NCBI RefSeq assembly: GCF_024305035.1
Contig: NZ_JAMWZB010000029.1
Location: 1-58,575, forward strand
DNA: 58,575 nucleotides
Direction: 5' to 3'
Origin: Algoriphagus sp.
GTDB lineage: Bacteria; Bacteroidota; Bacteroidia; Cytophagales; Cyclobacteriaceae
Made by a program: the position numbers and the translations under genes. Position 1 is the stretch's first letter, and every line of letters begins with the position of its first letter. Positions 47,024 through 56,477 of the stretch are shown piece after piece. The notes beneath the pieces were generated by a model. The model was not told the origin of the DNA and did no database searches. It saw nothing but the letters and a program-made list of their open reading frames with translations.

Positions 47024-47340
47024 CTGATTATAATTTGTTTTTTAGCGGTCATATGGAATCTCGCAATGGGAATCATCTTGGTGTGTGACGGGTACGTTGT
47101 GCTTGATTTCATCTGTTTATAATTTGTTTTCAGGGGTCATATGGAATCTCGCAATTCTTATCATCCCGCTGTGTGACGGGTACGTTGTGCTCGATTTCAT
47201 TTGTCTAAAATTAATTTTCAACGGTCACATGGAATCTTGCAGGGTACATAGTCAAACCAATGTATCCCTATTTAATCATGCTCGAAATAATCTGTTTATT
47301 AGTTGTATTTCAAGGGTCAGATGGAATACCCTAGATAATC
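47024..47340 (-). repeat. Tandem array of ~89-bp repeats before the amylase gene
   Basis: Units at about 47024-47112 (89 bp), 47113-47200 (88 bp), 47201-47290 (about 90 bp, diverged in its distal half) and a partial fourth at 47291-47340. Read on the minus strand each ordered unit starts ATGAAATC, carries CACAACGTACCCGTCACAC in the first two, then GCGAGATTCCATATGACC, and ends at an ATG. Similarity falls with distance from the gene. A fifth copy precedes galE (1105-1195). There are no unique spacers, so it is not CRISPR. Confidence 0.85.
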
Positions 47341-47405
47341 CTTCTCCCGAATGTCTACTACTCCCCATGGGTATTTCCTGATTAATTTTATTTTTTGGAA
47401 AAAAA

Positions 47406-47428
47406 AAGTCACCTGATTCAAGTGACTT
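47406..47428 (-). terminator. Terminator after the class II aldolase gene
   Basis: AAGTCAC and GTGACTT flank a 9-nt loop; on the minus strand the stem is followed by TTTTTTT. It follows the fba stop codon by about 24 nt. Confidence 0.75.
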
Positions 47429-47451
47429 CTCTTTCGGTTTATTAAATCGAA

Positions 47452-48513
47452 TTAGTTCCGATTGATTGCATTAAGCATATCAAATGCAACCTCAAGACGC
47501 TTGACAAATGCCTCCTCACCCTTGCGTAACCAAACCCGAGGATCGTAGTACTTCTTGTTTGGACTATCCGGACCCTCAGGATTACCCAATTGGGTTTGAA
47601 GGTAACCTTCATTTTTCTTGTAATAGTTGAGAATTCCTTCCCAAGTAGCCCATTGCATATCCGTATCAATATTCATTTTGATGGAGCCATACGAATTCGC
47701 TTCTCTGATTTCCTCCAAAGAAGAACCCGATCCCCCGTGGAAGACAAAATTCAAGGGCTTCCCAACTGTTCCATACTTACTATTTATGAAATCTTGTGAA
47801 TTTTTCAGAATGATTGGTTTCAAACTAACATTTCCTGGCTTATACACCCCATGAACATTCCCAAATGCAGCAGCGATGGTAAACAAATCACCAATTTGCT
47901 TCAAATGCTCATATGCAAAAGCCACTTCTTCTGGCTGAGTATAAAGTTTGGAGGAATCGATATCGGTATTATCCACTCCATCTTCTTCCCCACCGGTTAC
48001 TCCAAGCTCAATCTCAATGGCCATTTGAAGTTTTTCAAACTCACGGAAATAATTACAAGAAATCTCGACATTCTCCTCCAAGGGCTCTTCAGAAAGGTCC
48101 AACATATGAGAGCTGTACAAAGGCCGCTTATGCAGCTCATAATAGGCTTTTCCTGCCTCCAACATCCCATCTATCCAAGGCAAAAGTTTTTTTGCGGCGT
48201 GGTCAGTATGCAAAATTACAGGAACCCCATATGCCTCGGCCATTTGATGTACGTGATGTGCTCCGGAGATGGCTCCGGCGATACTTGCCTGCTGCTTATC
48301 ATTAGCAAGTCCCTTGCCTGCAAAAAACTGCGCTCCACCATTGGAGAATTGTATGATTACGGGAGAATTTACTTTTTTGGCGGTCTCCAGAACTGCATTA
48401 ACAGAATTGGTACCGATAACATTGACAGCTGGAAAAGCAAACTCATTTTCTTTTGCATAAGCATAAAGTTCTCTGAGCTCTTGTCCGTACTTTACTCCAG
48501 GTTTAAATTTCAT
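47452..48513 (-). CDS. fbaA: Class II fructose-bisphosphate aldolase
   Basis: 353-aa zinc-dependent aldolase of the long FbaA type, splitting fructose 1,6-bisphosphate in glycolysis. The metal and substrate residues lie in ILHTDHAAKKLLPW, the type-specific ELGVTGGEEDGVDNT and NFVFHGGSGS. Length matches. It lies inside the alpha-glucan locus between the two amylase genes; the 955-aa GH13 gene ends 17 nt upstream on the same strand, so the two may share a transcript. Confidence 0.95.
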   Translation of the reverse strand: MKFKPGVKYGQELRELYAYAKENEFAFPAVNVIGTNSVNAVLETAKKVNSPVIIQFSNGGAQFFAGKGLANDKQQASIAGAISGAHHVHQMAEAYGVPVILHTDHAAKKLLPWIDGMLEAGKAYYELHKRPLYSSHMLDLSEEPLEENVEISCNYFREFEKLQMAIEIELGVTGGEEDGVDNTDIDSSKLYTQPEEVAFAYEHLKQIGDLFTIAAAFGNVHGVYKPGNVSLKPIILKNSQDFINSKYGTVGKPLNFVFHGGSGSSLEEIREANSYGSIKMNIDTDMQWATWEGILNYYKKNEGYLQTQLGNPEGPDSPNKKYYDPRVWLRKGEEAFVKRLEVAFDMLNAINRN

Positions 48514-48529
48514 TACGAATTAGGTTTGG

Positions 48530-51328
48530 TTAATTTTTAATAAAGCGCTGATGAAGCACTCGTCTGGTATCAAACGCTTCAAAGATATAAAGACCCGCTT
48601 TAATATTCCCTAAATCAAATTCTAAAATCTGATTATCAGCCCGAGTTTGTCCTCCTTTGACTTGTTTTCCAGTCATATCTACAATACGATAATGGGCCTG
48701 AGTCATTCCGGCAGGCAAAGTGACAAATAATTTTCCACTGCTAGGGTTGGGATAAACCGAAAACTCGGAATTAACCACTGGCTCCCGGGGTACCGAAGTA
48801 ACAAAATCTTCCTGCAAAATCCCCGAATCAGGAGTAGGAAGCGGTTTGTTGGTAAATAAATAAAATTCTGAAGGTCTCAAATTAAAGTTTACCGTCGTTT
48901 GACTCACACTAAATTCTTCTCCGGTAAAATAATTATACCAGGAACCAGTCGAAGGAAAGGCCAATGGTACATTGCCGGCATTGCTCAAACCGAAATTCCC
49001 ATGTAAAACCACATCCATGTCTGAATGCTCTAAAATGATCGACTTGACAGCTCCGCTTAATGTCAAATTTACCTTTTCGGGATTACTGAAAACAGAATGT
49101 GAAGTCCTTAATCGAATCATTTCTTGATACAGTTGGAAAAGCCTTTTTCGTTGCGGATCTTCTAGATATTCCCATCGCGTAGGTTTGATTCCCAGCCGGT
49201 CATTATTCAGCTCCTCATCGTAGCCAAACTCTCCAAACTGCCAAAGCATTTTGGGACCTGGAACTGCAAAAAAGAATGTGGTTAAAAGCTGATTTCGATT
49301 TACCGCGTTTTCCAGCTGACGAAGATTCAAGGGTGAAGTACTTCCAAAATTCAACGATTCCCACATCAAGCGTTCTTCATCGTGGGATTCTTGATAAGCG
49401 ATCAAATTGGGATGGTTCCATCCTCGTTCCCCATGGTAAGCCCAATTAAATGCACGATTTTCTCCTTTTGCCATTCCTCGAAAATCCCCATTCATATTCC
49501 CCCAAAACATTAGGCCATAGTCAGCTAGCTCCTTTTCCTCCTCGTTGGCCGCCAAATGCTCCAAAATCACATAGGCTTCGGGATGATTAGCTTTGATTCG
49601 ATCATAAATATGTTTCCAAATTGCAATTCGACTGGGATCATACTGAGACCAAAAATTAACATTATCTCCTGAGTTTACTTGAGTAAAACCTTTGGATAAG
49701 TCAAAGCGGAATCCATCTATTTTATATTCGGTTAACCAGTAATTGTTGACACTATCCACAAACGCCTGGGTATACTTACTTTCATGGTTGAAATCATAGC
49801 CCACGTTAAATGGATGTTTGGCTATGCGATTAAACCAAGGATTATCCTCAGTTGGGGCTCCGTAATCACCATCGTTATACAGTCTGACCATCGGATTTTG
49901 GCCAAAAGCATGATTGAGCACCATATCCAGAATCACAACCATTCCTCGACCATGTGCCTCATCGATGAGTCTTTTTAAATCGTTCTTGGTTCCGTAATAT
50001 TTATCGGGCGCAAAGAAGAAGGAGGGATTGTATCCCCAAGAAAGATTTCCCTCAAATTCACCCACAGGCATCAATTCAATGGCATTGATTCCAAGCTCTT
50101 GCAGGTAATCGAGCCGATCGATAACAGACTGGTAAGTTCTCTGCTCATCAAAATCACGCACCAAAAGCTCATACACTACCAAATTTTCGGGAGCAGGCTT
50201 TTCATAGCTGGTATTTACCCAATCAAACGGTTCTTGGGCAGTTTGAAGGAAAGTGGCTTGAAAACTAGTTTTTCCTGATGGAAAAGGCTTTAATCCCGGA
50301 TATCTTCCCTGGTCGATGATTTCCTGATCATTAAACGGGTCCGAAGTTTTATCCGCATAGGGGTCTCCAATCCGAATACTTGCATCTACCAAATATTGGA
50401 AAATGTATTCTTGCTTAGGAATGAGGTTTTCAATTTTTAACCAAAAAATCTCCCCATCAGGAGTTCTTTTCATTTGATATTCGGGTAAAACTTGCCAATC
50501 ATTAAAGTCACCTATCACATGGGCAAGTTTTTTACCCGGAGCCTGCAAAGCCAAAATCACCTCGGTATCGGAAATATAATTAATCCCCAATCGTGCACCT
50601 TCAGGCAATTCTTGAATTTGAGAGATTCCAAAAACGGTGATATCCAGCGACTGCGTATCGCTTTGTTCCCCGGCCTTGGCTATGGCCTCCAACGTGAAAT
50701 TTCCCGCCCCTGTTGCCACAAAATTATAGGTCAGCGAAGTAGCTGAACTTACCGATGCCACAGGCTCACCATCAAGTTCAAAACTAATAGCCGCTTCTGC
50801 AGAGGTCTCAGCGGTGATGGTATATTCTTCCCCCACCTCCAAGGAAAGTGAAGACCCGGAGGGTTTGGTAAATTGGACCCCAAAGCCTTGGGTGAGATCA
50901 ACAAAAAAATCGGTATTTGATGCGGTTTTACCTTCTCTGGATCCATCCACGTTGCGAAAAACCATTCCCAGTCGATAAATAGTTTGTCCACTGGGATTTT
51001 CAAAAAAGTCTTCCGGGGTCAATTCAAAGGTATACAGGTTTTCCTCTCCCTCTACCTTGGTCATTTTGGCTTCCGGTATATCTTGCCCCCACTCAAAAGG
51101 AACAATGGACCAAGTAGTAGATTCCGGTCCCTCTGTTACCGCGCCAATGTGAATATAAACCTCACAGTTGCAATTGACCAGACCACTAGTTCCAAGCGAG
51201 GCGTCGTAGGTAATTTTAATAGCCTCCGAAGCACTGGGGATAGCTGGTTCAGTGCTGACTTGAGCAAAAAGTGGAGCGCTCCATACCAGCCCAAGAACTA
51301 CGAAAATCTGGATAAAGATGTGTTTCAT
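48530..51328 (-). CDS. Secreted GH13 alpha-amylase with T9SS type A sorting domain
   Basis: About 932 aa, exported (MKHIFIQIFVVLGLVWSAPLFAQ). N-terminal beta domains (about 25-150, and an Ig-like segment about 150-230) precede a CBM48-like domain (about 250-350; VIGDFNDWQ) and the GH13 barrel (about 390-720). Catalytic residues from this start are Asp543 (GFRFDLSKG), Glu590 (VILEHLAAN) and Asp650 (QESHDEE). The C-terminus (FSVYPNPSSGKLFVTLP ... YIFEAF) is a type A T9SS sorting domain, so it should reach the cell surface or medium to cut starch or glycogen. Immediately downstream of the SusE/F-like gene. Confidence 0.92.
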   Translation of the reverse strand: MKHIFIQIFVVLGLVWSAPLFAQVSTEPAIPSASEAIKITYDASLGTSGLVNCNCEVYIHIGAVTEGPESTTWSIVPFEWGQDIPEAKMTKVEGEENLYTFELTPEDFFENPSGQTIYRLGMVFRNVDGSREGKTASNTDFFVDLTQGFGVQFTKPSGSSLSLEVGEEYTITAETSAEAAISFELDGEPVASVSSATSLTYNFVATGAGNFTLEAIAKAGEQSDTQSLDITVFGISQIQELPEGARLGINYISDTEVILALQAPGKKLAHVIGDFNDWQVLPEYQMKRTPDGEIFWLKIENLIPKQEYIFQYLVDASIRIGDPYADKTSDPFNDQEIIDQGRYPGLKPFPSGKTSFQATFLQTAQEPFDWVNTSYEKPAPENLVVYELLVRDFDEQRTYQSVIDRLDYLQELGINAIELMPVGEFEGNLSWGYNPSFFFAPDKYYGTKNDLKRLIDEAHGRGMVVILDMVLNHAFGQNPMVRLYNDGDYGAPTEDNPWFNRIAKHPFNVGYDFNHESKYTQAFVDSVNNYWLTEYKIDGFRFDLSKGFTQVNSGDNVNFWSQYDPSRIAIWKHIYDRIKANHPEAYVILEHLAANEEEKELADYGLMFWGNMNGDFRGMAKGENRAFNWAYHGERGWNHPNLIAYQESHDEERLMWESLNFGSTSPLNLRQLENAVNRNQLLTTFFFAVPGPKMLWQFGEFGYDEELNNDRLGIKPTRWEYLEDPQRKRLFQLYQEMIRLRTSHSVFSNPEKVNLTLSGAVKSIILEHSDMDVVLHGNFGLSNAGNVPLAFPSTGSWYNYFTGEEFSVSQTTVNFNLRPSEFYLFTNKPLPTPDSGILQEDFVTSVPREPVVNSEFSVYPNPSSGKLFVTLPAGMTQAHYRIVDMTGKQVKGGQTRADNQILEFDLGNIKAGLYIFEAFDTRRVLHQRFIKN

Positions 51329-51414
51329 TTTAGAGTTTGAAAGCGGAGAATCCGGCTTTGAGAAATTCCCTGATTCCCCAAAGCCGGATGATGCCAATGT
51401 AACTGAAAACCAGT

Positions 51415-52455
51415 TTAATTTTGGGTAAGGGTATAAGTTACCTTTTCAGGATTATTAAAATTAAGGGTAATGGTATAATTACCGGCTTCTGTAACGGGAA
51501 TATCTGCACCACCAGCAGTCAAATCTCCATCAGCTCCCCCATAATTATAGTCCCAATTTTCGTTGGCACGGAATTTAAAATTACCGGTGGTCAAATCTGT
51601 AGTCAGCGTCAACACATTATTTTCACTGTCAAATTGCATTTTGGTTTCTGAGTCCCAGCCGCCTTCAGTGGCATCACCGATGACCCCCCAATAGAGTGGA
51701 TCACTCAGCGAATAAGTCATAGCCTCTAAATTAACCTCCATGTAAAATGTTCCAAATTCTTCCACCTTAATGTTGGCACCATCAGGGTCAAGATCACCAT
51801 CCCCATCATTATCCCCGTAATTTTTCCCGTCGACCCATTCGTTGGTTTCTGAAACTTTAAACTCTCCTGATCCACCCGGTAAAATATGTACATACCCTTG
51901 ATAAACCTCGTCAAAATTGACTGACTTTAAGGTGGTAGACTCATTTCCCGGATTCCAGCCTTGATAATCCCCGGGCACATACAGCAATGGATAGTCAACA
52001 AAAGCCGCAAACGGAGTAATAGAAAGGGTGACTACTTCCCCATAAATTGGGGAAAGAGGCTGGTTTATGGATGATTTTACCCGGAATTCCGTTTCGGCGG
52101 CAGTTTCTGGAAGAACACCTTTGGCAATCAATGCATCATTGATGTCCTGAGTGACCACTTCAATGATGTTTGAAGTAGAAGACCCTAATTCCACAGGATC
52201 TGAAAAATCCGCTCCAGCAAGGTCCATTTCAATGCTGTAAGTGACTGTTCCCTCCATCCCAAAATCTGCGGAAGTGACCTGAAATTCAATCACCTCCTCA
52301 GCTCCTTCATTGGTCAAAACCAAAGTTGAGCCGGGAGAAGGACTGCTCAGGGCTGCTCCAGTTTGGGGGATAATAGGTGGCATTTCATAGGATTCACATG
52401 CCAAAAGGACTGGCAATAAAGCCAATCCCCATCTAATTTGTCGAATTGCTTTCAT
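51415..52455 (-). CDS. SusE/SusF-like outer-membrane starch-binding lipoprotein
   Basis: 346 aa, lipoprotein signal ending VLLACES (Cys about 20). An N-terminal SusE-type Ig-like domain (about 40-150) is followed by two SusF-type starch-binding repeats: one around YVPGDYQGWNPGNES and one around IGDATEGGWDSET, each with Trp residues that could stack on glucose rings. It would hold alpha-glucan at the cell surface for the exported GH13. In Bacteroidota such genes normally follow susC and susD; here the upstream neighbour is the divergent LacI gene, with no susCD between. Confidence 0.9.
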   Translation of the reverse strand: MKAIRQIRWGLALLPVLLACESYEMPPIIPQTGAALSSPSPGSTLVLTNEGAEEVIEFQVTSADFGMEGTVTYSIEMDLAGADFSDPVELGSSTSNIIEVVTQDINDALIAKGVLPETAAETEFRVKSSINQPLSPIYGEVVTLSITPFAAFVDYPLLYVPGDYQGWNPGNESTTLKSVNFDEVYQGYVHILPGGSGEFKVSETNEWVDGKNYGDNDGDGDLDPDGANIKVEEFGTFYMEVNLEAMTYSLSDPLYWGVIGDATEGGWDSETKMQFDSENNVLTLTTDLTTGNFKFRANENWDYNYGGADGDLTAGGADIPVTEAGNYTITLNFNNPEKVTYTLTQN

Positions 52456-52798
52456 AGAGATTATTGTTAATTAATTGGGTTGAAATCTTGATTTTATACA
52501 ATTTTTGACTGGAAGGAAAACCAGCGATCCAGGAACGATTATCGAAAACCAAAGTAATTTTTTCTTTCACGGTTGAAAGTATATCCATCAAAAAGCAAAG
52601 TTTCAATAGGGATACCCATAAAAACTACTAATTTTTTATTGCAAACGATTGCGTTAACGTTTGCATAAAAAAAAATTTTTTCGCCTACAAGGTCTTTACA
52701 ATCAATATCTTGAAAATTTAAATTTAAGGCTATATTGAAAATGGGTTTCTGTAAAAGGGATTAAAGTGTATATTCATTTCTCGGAAAAATATAATTTT
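52456..52798. other. 343-bp divergent control region of the alpha-glucan locus
   Basis: Between the SusE/F-like gene and the LacI-type gene. It contains the LacI-type palindrome at 52641-52664 and no ORF or SusC/SusD remnant. I could not place convincing TAnnTTTG elements on either strand, so promoters here may be weak or activator-dependent. Confidence 0.6.
52641..52664. promoter_or_regulatory. LacI-family operator
   Basis: GCAAACGATTGCGTTAACGTTTGC: ends GCAAACG and CGTTTGC are inverted repeats around a CGTTAACG palindrome, and the first half GCAAACGATTGC is itself a typical LacI-family palindrome. It lies 135 bp before the regulator ATG and 186 bp before the SusE/F gene. Confidence 0.7.
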
Positions 52799-53836
52799 AT
52801 GAAAATCGGTCAAGCCACTATTAAAGATATTGCAAAAGAGCTGAATGTTTCCTCTTCTACGGTTTCTAGGGCATTAAAAGATTATCCCGGAATTTCTGAC
52901 CAAACCAAACGAAAGGTGAAAGAACTTGCCGAGAAACTCAATTACCGACCCAATGCCATCGCCCTTTCCCTTCGAAAAAGCAGATCCTTTACCATCGGGG
53001 TGATCATTCCTGAGGTGGTTCATTTCTTTTTTTCTACAGTCATCAGCGGCATCGAAGAAGTGGCTTACGCCCGAGGGTATAATGTTATTCTCACCCAAAC
53101 CAATGAAAAGCTAGTTCGCGAAAAATCAAGCATAGACACCATGCTCTCCAATCAAATTGATGGCTTTTTAGTAAGTTATTCGAAAGAAACGGAGGATTTT
53201 GAGCATTTTTCAAAATTACTTGATCAAGGGTATCCGATAGTTTTTTTTGACCGGGTACCAGCAATTCCCCATGCCATCAACGTCATGGTGGATGATTATC
53301 AAGGCGCATACGATGCTGTCACTCATCTCATCCACCAAGGTTATGAGCGAATAGCGCATTTGGCAGGGCCAAAAAGCCTGATGATCAGTAAAGAGCGGGA
53401 ACGTGGGTACCGTGATGCATTGACTAATCACGGCATTGAAATCAATTCCGATTACATTATCGAGTGTCCCGTCGGCACAGATGACGAAAGCCAGCGGATC
53501 ACTCAAGAGCTTTTTCAACATATCAAGCCAAGACCTGATGCCTTTTTTGCCAATAATGACATGGCTGCCGTCGGTGCAATGCTTGCCTGTAAGGCAATGG
53601 GCTTACAAATTCCGGAGGATGTAGGTATTGTAGGATTTAGCAATTGGCAGTTTTGCTCGATGATTGATCCCAGTCTTTCTTCTGTTGCCCAACCCGGATT
53701 TAATATGGGGGCCAAAGCGACTGAAATCTTATTGGATATTATTGAGAAGAAAATTGAAGCTAAAGAATTCGCTTTGCCTGTTACCTTGGAAACAGAACTT
53801 TTGGTCAGAAAATCATCGGTGCGCTTAAAATCCTGA
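52799..53836 (+). CDS. LacI-family transcriptional regulator of the alpha-glucan locus
   Basis: About 345 aa. The HTH (residues 6-26: ATIKDIAKELNVSSSTVSRAL) includes the hinge helix region that contacts operators. A periplasmic-binding-protein-like sensor domain follows (SFTIGVIIPEVVHFFFS ... FFANNDMAAVGAM). ATG at 52799 gives the standard start KIGQATIKDIA; a GTG at 52766 also fits the open frame. It probably senses a maltodextrin-like sugar and controls the SusE/F-GH13 arm and the GH31-MFS arm through the palindromes on either side. Whether it represses or activates is not visible. Confidence 0.92.
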   Translation: MKIGQATIKDIAKELNVSSSTVSRALKDYPGISDQTKRKVKELAEKLNYRPNAIALSLRKSRSFTIGVIIPEVVHFFFSTVISGIEEVAYARGYNVILTQTNEKLVREKSSIDTMLSNQIDGFLVSYSKETEDFEHFSKLLDQGYPIVFFDRVPAIPHAINVMVDDYQGAYDAVTHLIHQGYERIAHLAGPKSLMISKERERGYRDALTNHGIEINSDYIIECPVGTDDESQRITQELFQHIKPRPDAFFANNDMAAVGAMLACKAMGLQIPEDVGIVGFSNWQFCSMIDPSLSSVAQPGFNMGAKATEILLDIIEKKIEAKEFALPVTLETELLVRKSSVRLKS

Positions 53837-53864
53837 TTTTTTTTATCGGAGTGAAAAAAAAGAT

Positions 53865-53876
53865 GCAATCGATTGA
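53865..53876. promoter_or_regulatory. Second LacI-family operator, before the GH31 gene
   Basis: GCAATCGATTGA contains the palindrome CAATCGATTG and differs from the first half of the 52641 site (GCAAACGATTGC) at two positions. It lies 152 bp before the GH31 ATG. Confidence 0.55.
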
Positions 53877-54027
53877 ATAGGTCAAATTTCTTTCAATAGG
53901 CAGTTTTAGATTCATCCTTGGGACCAAAATCTGCTTATACCAACCCTATGGTAGATTTTTAGGTTTAATAATCGTTTCTAAATTAGCGATCATTGATAGT
54001 TTTTATTCAGCTAAATCAATTAGCATT

Positions 54028-56445
54028 ATGCCTCAACATAATTCATCATCGCGCCATTTAGGGATGGGAAACGTGACAGAATGGAACGAATTTGAATTCG
54101 GAATAACAGGAAAAACCAATCAAGCCTATTTTCAGCTAAGCGTGTACGATGAGGGAACAATTAGAGTCCAGGCTAGCAAAAATGATCATTTTGAATTCAA
54201 CCCCTATGCGGTTGTACAATCTCCAAAGGCTGTCCCTTTTTCAATAAAAAGTGATTCAAATCAAATAACCCTCACCACCAGTTTGCTGCGTGTGGAAATA
54301 TTACTTTCAGGGTTTTTAATTCGCTTTTTTACCCGGGAAGGGGAGTTTATCAATGAGGACGATTCATTGGGGATCTCTTGGATAGGTACTGAAGTCAGCT
54401 GTTATAAGCGCGTGAGACCGGCAGAAAAATTTATCGGACTTGGAGAAAAAACCGGAAATCTCAATCGTGCGGGAAATGCATTTACCAATTGGAATACAGA
54501 CTATTTTGCCTATGGTGTCGGTGATGACCCGCTGTATATGAGTATTCCTTTTTATATCGGGATTCATGAAAAAGCCAACTACGGAATTTTCTTTGACAAC
54601 ACCCATAAATCGGTTTTCAACTTTGGGGCTAGCACCAATCGCTTCATTTACTTTAGTGCCGAAGACGGAGATATGAATTACTTCTTCATTTACCGTCCCA
54701 GTGTCTCGGAAATCATTTCGGGTTACACCGAACTAACTGGAAGAATGGAGATGCCTCCTATCTGGTCTTTGGGTTTTCAACAATGCCGGTACAGCTACTA
54801 CCCAGACTCGGAGGTTAAAACGCTCGCCAACACGTTCCGGGACAAAGACATGCCTGCAGATGTGATCTACCTGGACATTCATCATATGGAAGAATATAAG
54901 GTATTTACATTTGATGGAAAAAGTTTTCCAGATCCCAAAGGCCTGATCACTGAACTTAAGAAAAAAGGCTTCAAAGTAGTCGTAATCATGGATCCGGGGA
55001 TCAAAATAGAAAAAGGCTACTTCCCTTACGATGAAGGAATACAGCAGGGACTTTTTGTAAACTATCCGGATGGAGAAGAATACCAAGCCCAAGTTTGGCC
55101 GGGATGGTGTGCCTTTCCGGATTTCACCAATGAGCAAACCCGAGCTTGGTGGGCTGAGAAAATGGCCTTTTACACCGAGGCTGGAGTGGATGGTTTTTGG
55201 ACGGACATGAATGAACCGGCATCTTGGGGACAGTTTACACCAAATTTGATTGAGTTTTCTTTTGAGGGAGAAACCGTTTCTCATCGAAAAGCCAGAAACA
55301 TCTATGGTATGCAAATGGCACGAAGCGCTCAGGAGGGATCAAAACTTAACCGAAAAAATCAGCGCCCTTTTATCTTAACTAGATCTGGCTATGCGGGTAT
55401 TCAGCGCTATGCTGCTGCCTGGACAGGAGATAATGTGGCCTCTGAAGAACACATGTTGGCCGGAGTGAGACTGGTCAATAGTTTAGGAATCAGTGGGGTT
55501 TCCTTTGCGGGCTATGATGTGGGAGGTTTTGCAGGTGAGGCAAGCAAATCCTTATTTGCCAGATGGATGAGCTTGGGCGTTTTTGCCCCACTATTCAGGG
55601 CACATTCGATGATCAACAGCAATGATGCCGAGCCCTGGGCATTTGGTGAAGAGGTGGAGGAAATTTCGCGTAATTATATGAAACTGCGTTATGCTCTACT
55701 TCCAACGATTTATTCTAAATTTTATCAATCCACTCAAGACGGATTGCCCCTCTCAAAATCGTTGGCAATTTCGTTTCCCCACGACCCAAACGTCTTCCAA
55801 ACGGCTTATCAAAATCATTATTTATTCTGCGATCATTTTTTAGTTGCACCAGTAGAAAGTACCCGAGATATTGCAAAAGTTTACCTCCCAAAGGGATCCT
55901 GGTATTACCTTTATTCGGATAAATTTTACTTGGGAAATCAAGAGATCTACCTTGAAACTCCATTGAATTATCTACCAGTTCTAGTAGAAGAAAGTGCCAT
56001 CTTCACTACTCAATCGCCCATTTCCCATAGCGGAGAGGCCCCTGATGGTGTGTTATCTATTCACCTGTACAAAGGCGAAAAAGAAAATCAATTTATCCAC
56101 TACGAGGATGATGGAGAAAGCTACGAATACTTGAACAATGGCTTTTTTAAACGAATCATCCACTATTCACCGGCGGAAATGACCTTGATTTTACAGGAAT
56201 CTACCGGCGAATTCGAATCTAAATATGAACAAGTAAACTTATACCTCCACGGCTTTCAGACCGATGTGATCACCATCAATGGAAAAAGCAAACCCACTCG
56301 AACAACTAATTATGCGTTTTTGAATAAATTATCTGAGTTTGACCCCTTACCCGAGCATGAACAGCCTTATTATGAAATCGAATCGCTGGTCTATGCAAGC
56401 TTTAAACATCTTCGGTCAAAAACCATCATTTCAGGGCTTTTTTAA
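54028..56445 (+). CDS. GH31 alpha-glucosidase
   Basis: 805 aa without signal peptide, so likely cytoplasmic. Hydrolyses terminal alpha-glucosidic bonds of maltodextrins. The nucleophile is Asp393 in FWTDMNEPASWG, and the acid/base Asp468 in AAWTGDNVAS. N-terminal galactose-mutarotase-like domain, TIM barrel (about 240-600) and C-terminal beta domains fit the family length. The next gene (MFS transporter) begins 32 nt later, implying one transcript that would take up and split the sugar. A possible LacI operator lies upstream. Confidence 0.94.
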   Translation: MPQHNSSSRHLGMGNVTEWNEFEFGITGKTNQAYFQLSVYDEGTIRVQASKNDHFEFNPYAVVQSPKAVPFSIKSDSNQITLTTSLLRVEILLSGFLIRFFTREGEFINEDDSLGISWIGTEVSCYKRVRPAEKFIGLGEKTGNLNRAGNAFTNWNTDYFAYGVGDDPLYMSIPFYIGIHEKANYGIFFDNTHKSVFNFGASTNRFIYFSAEDGDMNYFFIYRPSVSEIISGYTELTGRMEMPPIWSLGFQQCRYSYYPDSEVKTLANTFRDKDMPADVIYLDIHHMEEYKVFTFDGKSFPDPKGLITELKKKGFKVVVIMDPGIKIEKGYFPYDEGIQQGLFVNYPDGEEYQAQVWPGWCAFPDFTNEQTRAWWAEKMAFYTEAGVDGFWTDMNEPASWGQFTPNLIEFSFEGETVSHRKARNIYGMQMARSAQEGSKLNRKNQRPFILTRSGYAGIQRYAAAWTGDNVASEEHMLAGVRLVNSLGISGVSFAGYDVGGFAGEASKSLFARWMSLGVFAPLFRAHSMINSNDAEPWAFGEEVEEISRNYMKLRYALLPTIYSKFYQSTQDGLPLSKSLAISFPHDPNVFQTAYQNHYLFCDHFLVAPVESTRDIAKVYLPKGSWYYLYSDKFYLGNQEIYLETPLNYLPVLVEESAIFTTQSPISHSGEAPDGVLSIHLYKGEKENQFIHYEDDGESYEYLNNGFFKRIIHYSPAEMTLILQESTGEFESKYEQVNLYLHGFQTDVITINGKSKPTRTTNYAFLNKLSEFDPLPEHEQPYYEIESLVYASFKHLRSKTIISGLF

Positions 56446-56477
56446 GTCATCTTCTTTCTTCCAACCCATCCTAACCC

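Noticed and set aside
47024..47340. CRISPR array
   Set aside because: Units are about 89 bp, adjoin directly with no unique spacers, and diverge from one another; no cas genes are present.
47851..48540. 229-aa plus-strand ORF over the aldolase gene
   Set aside because: It is antisense to the clearly recognisable class II aldolase and shows no family features.
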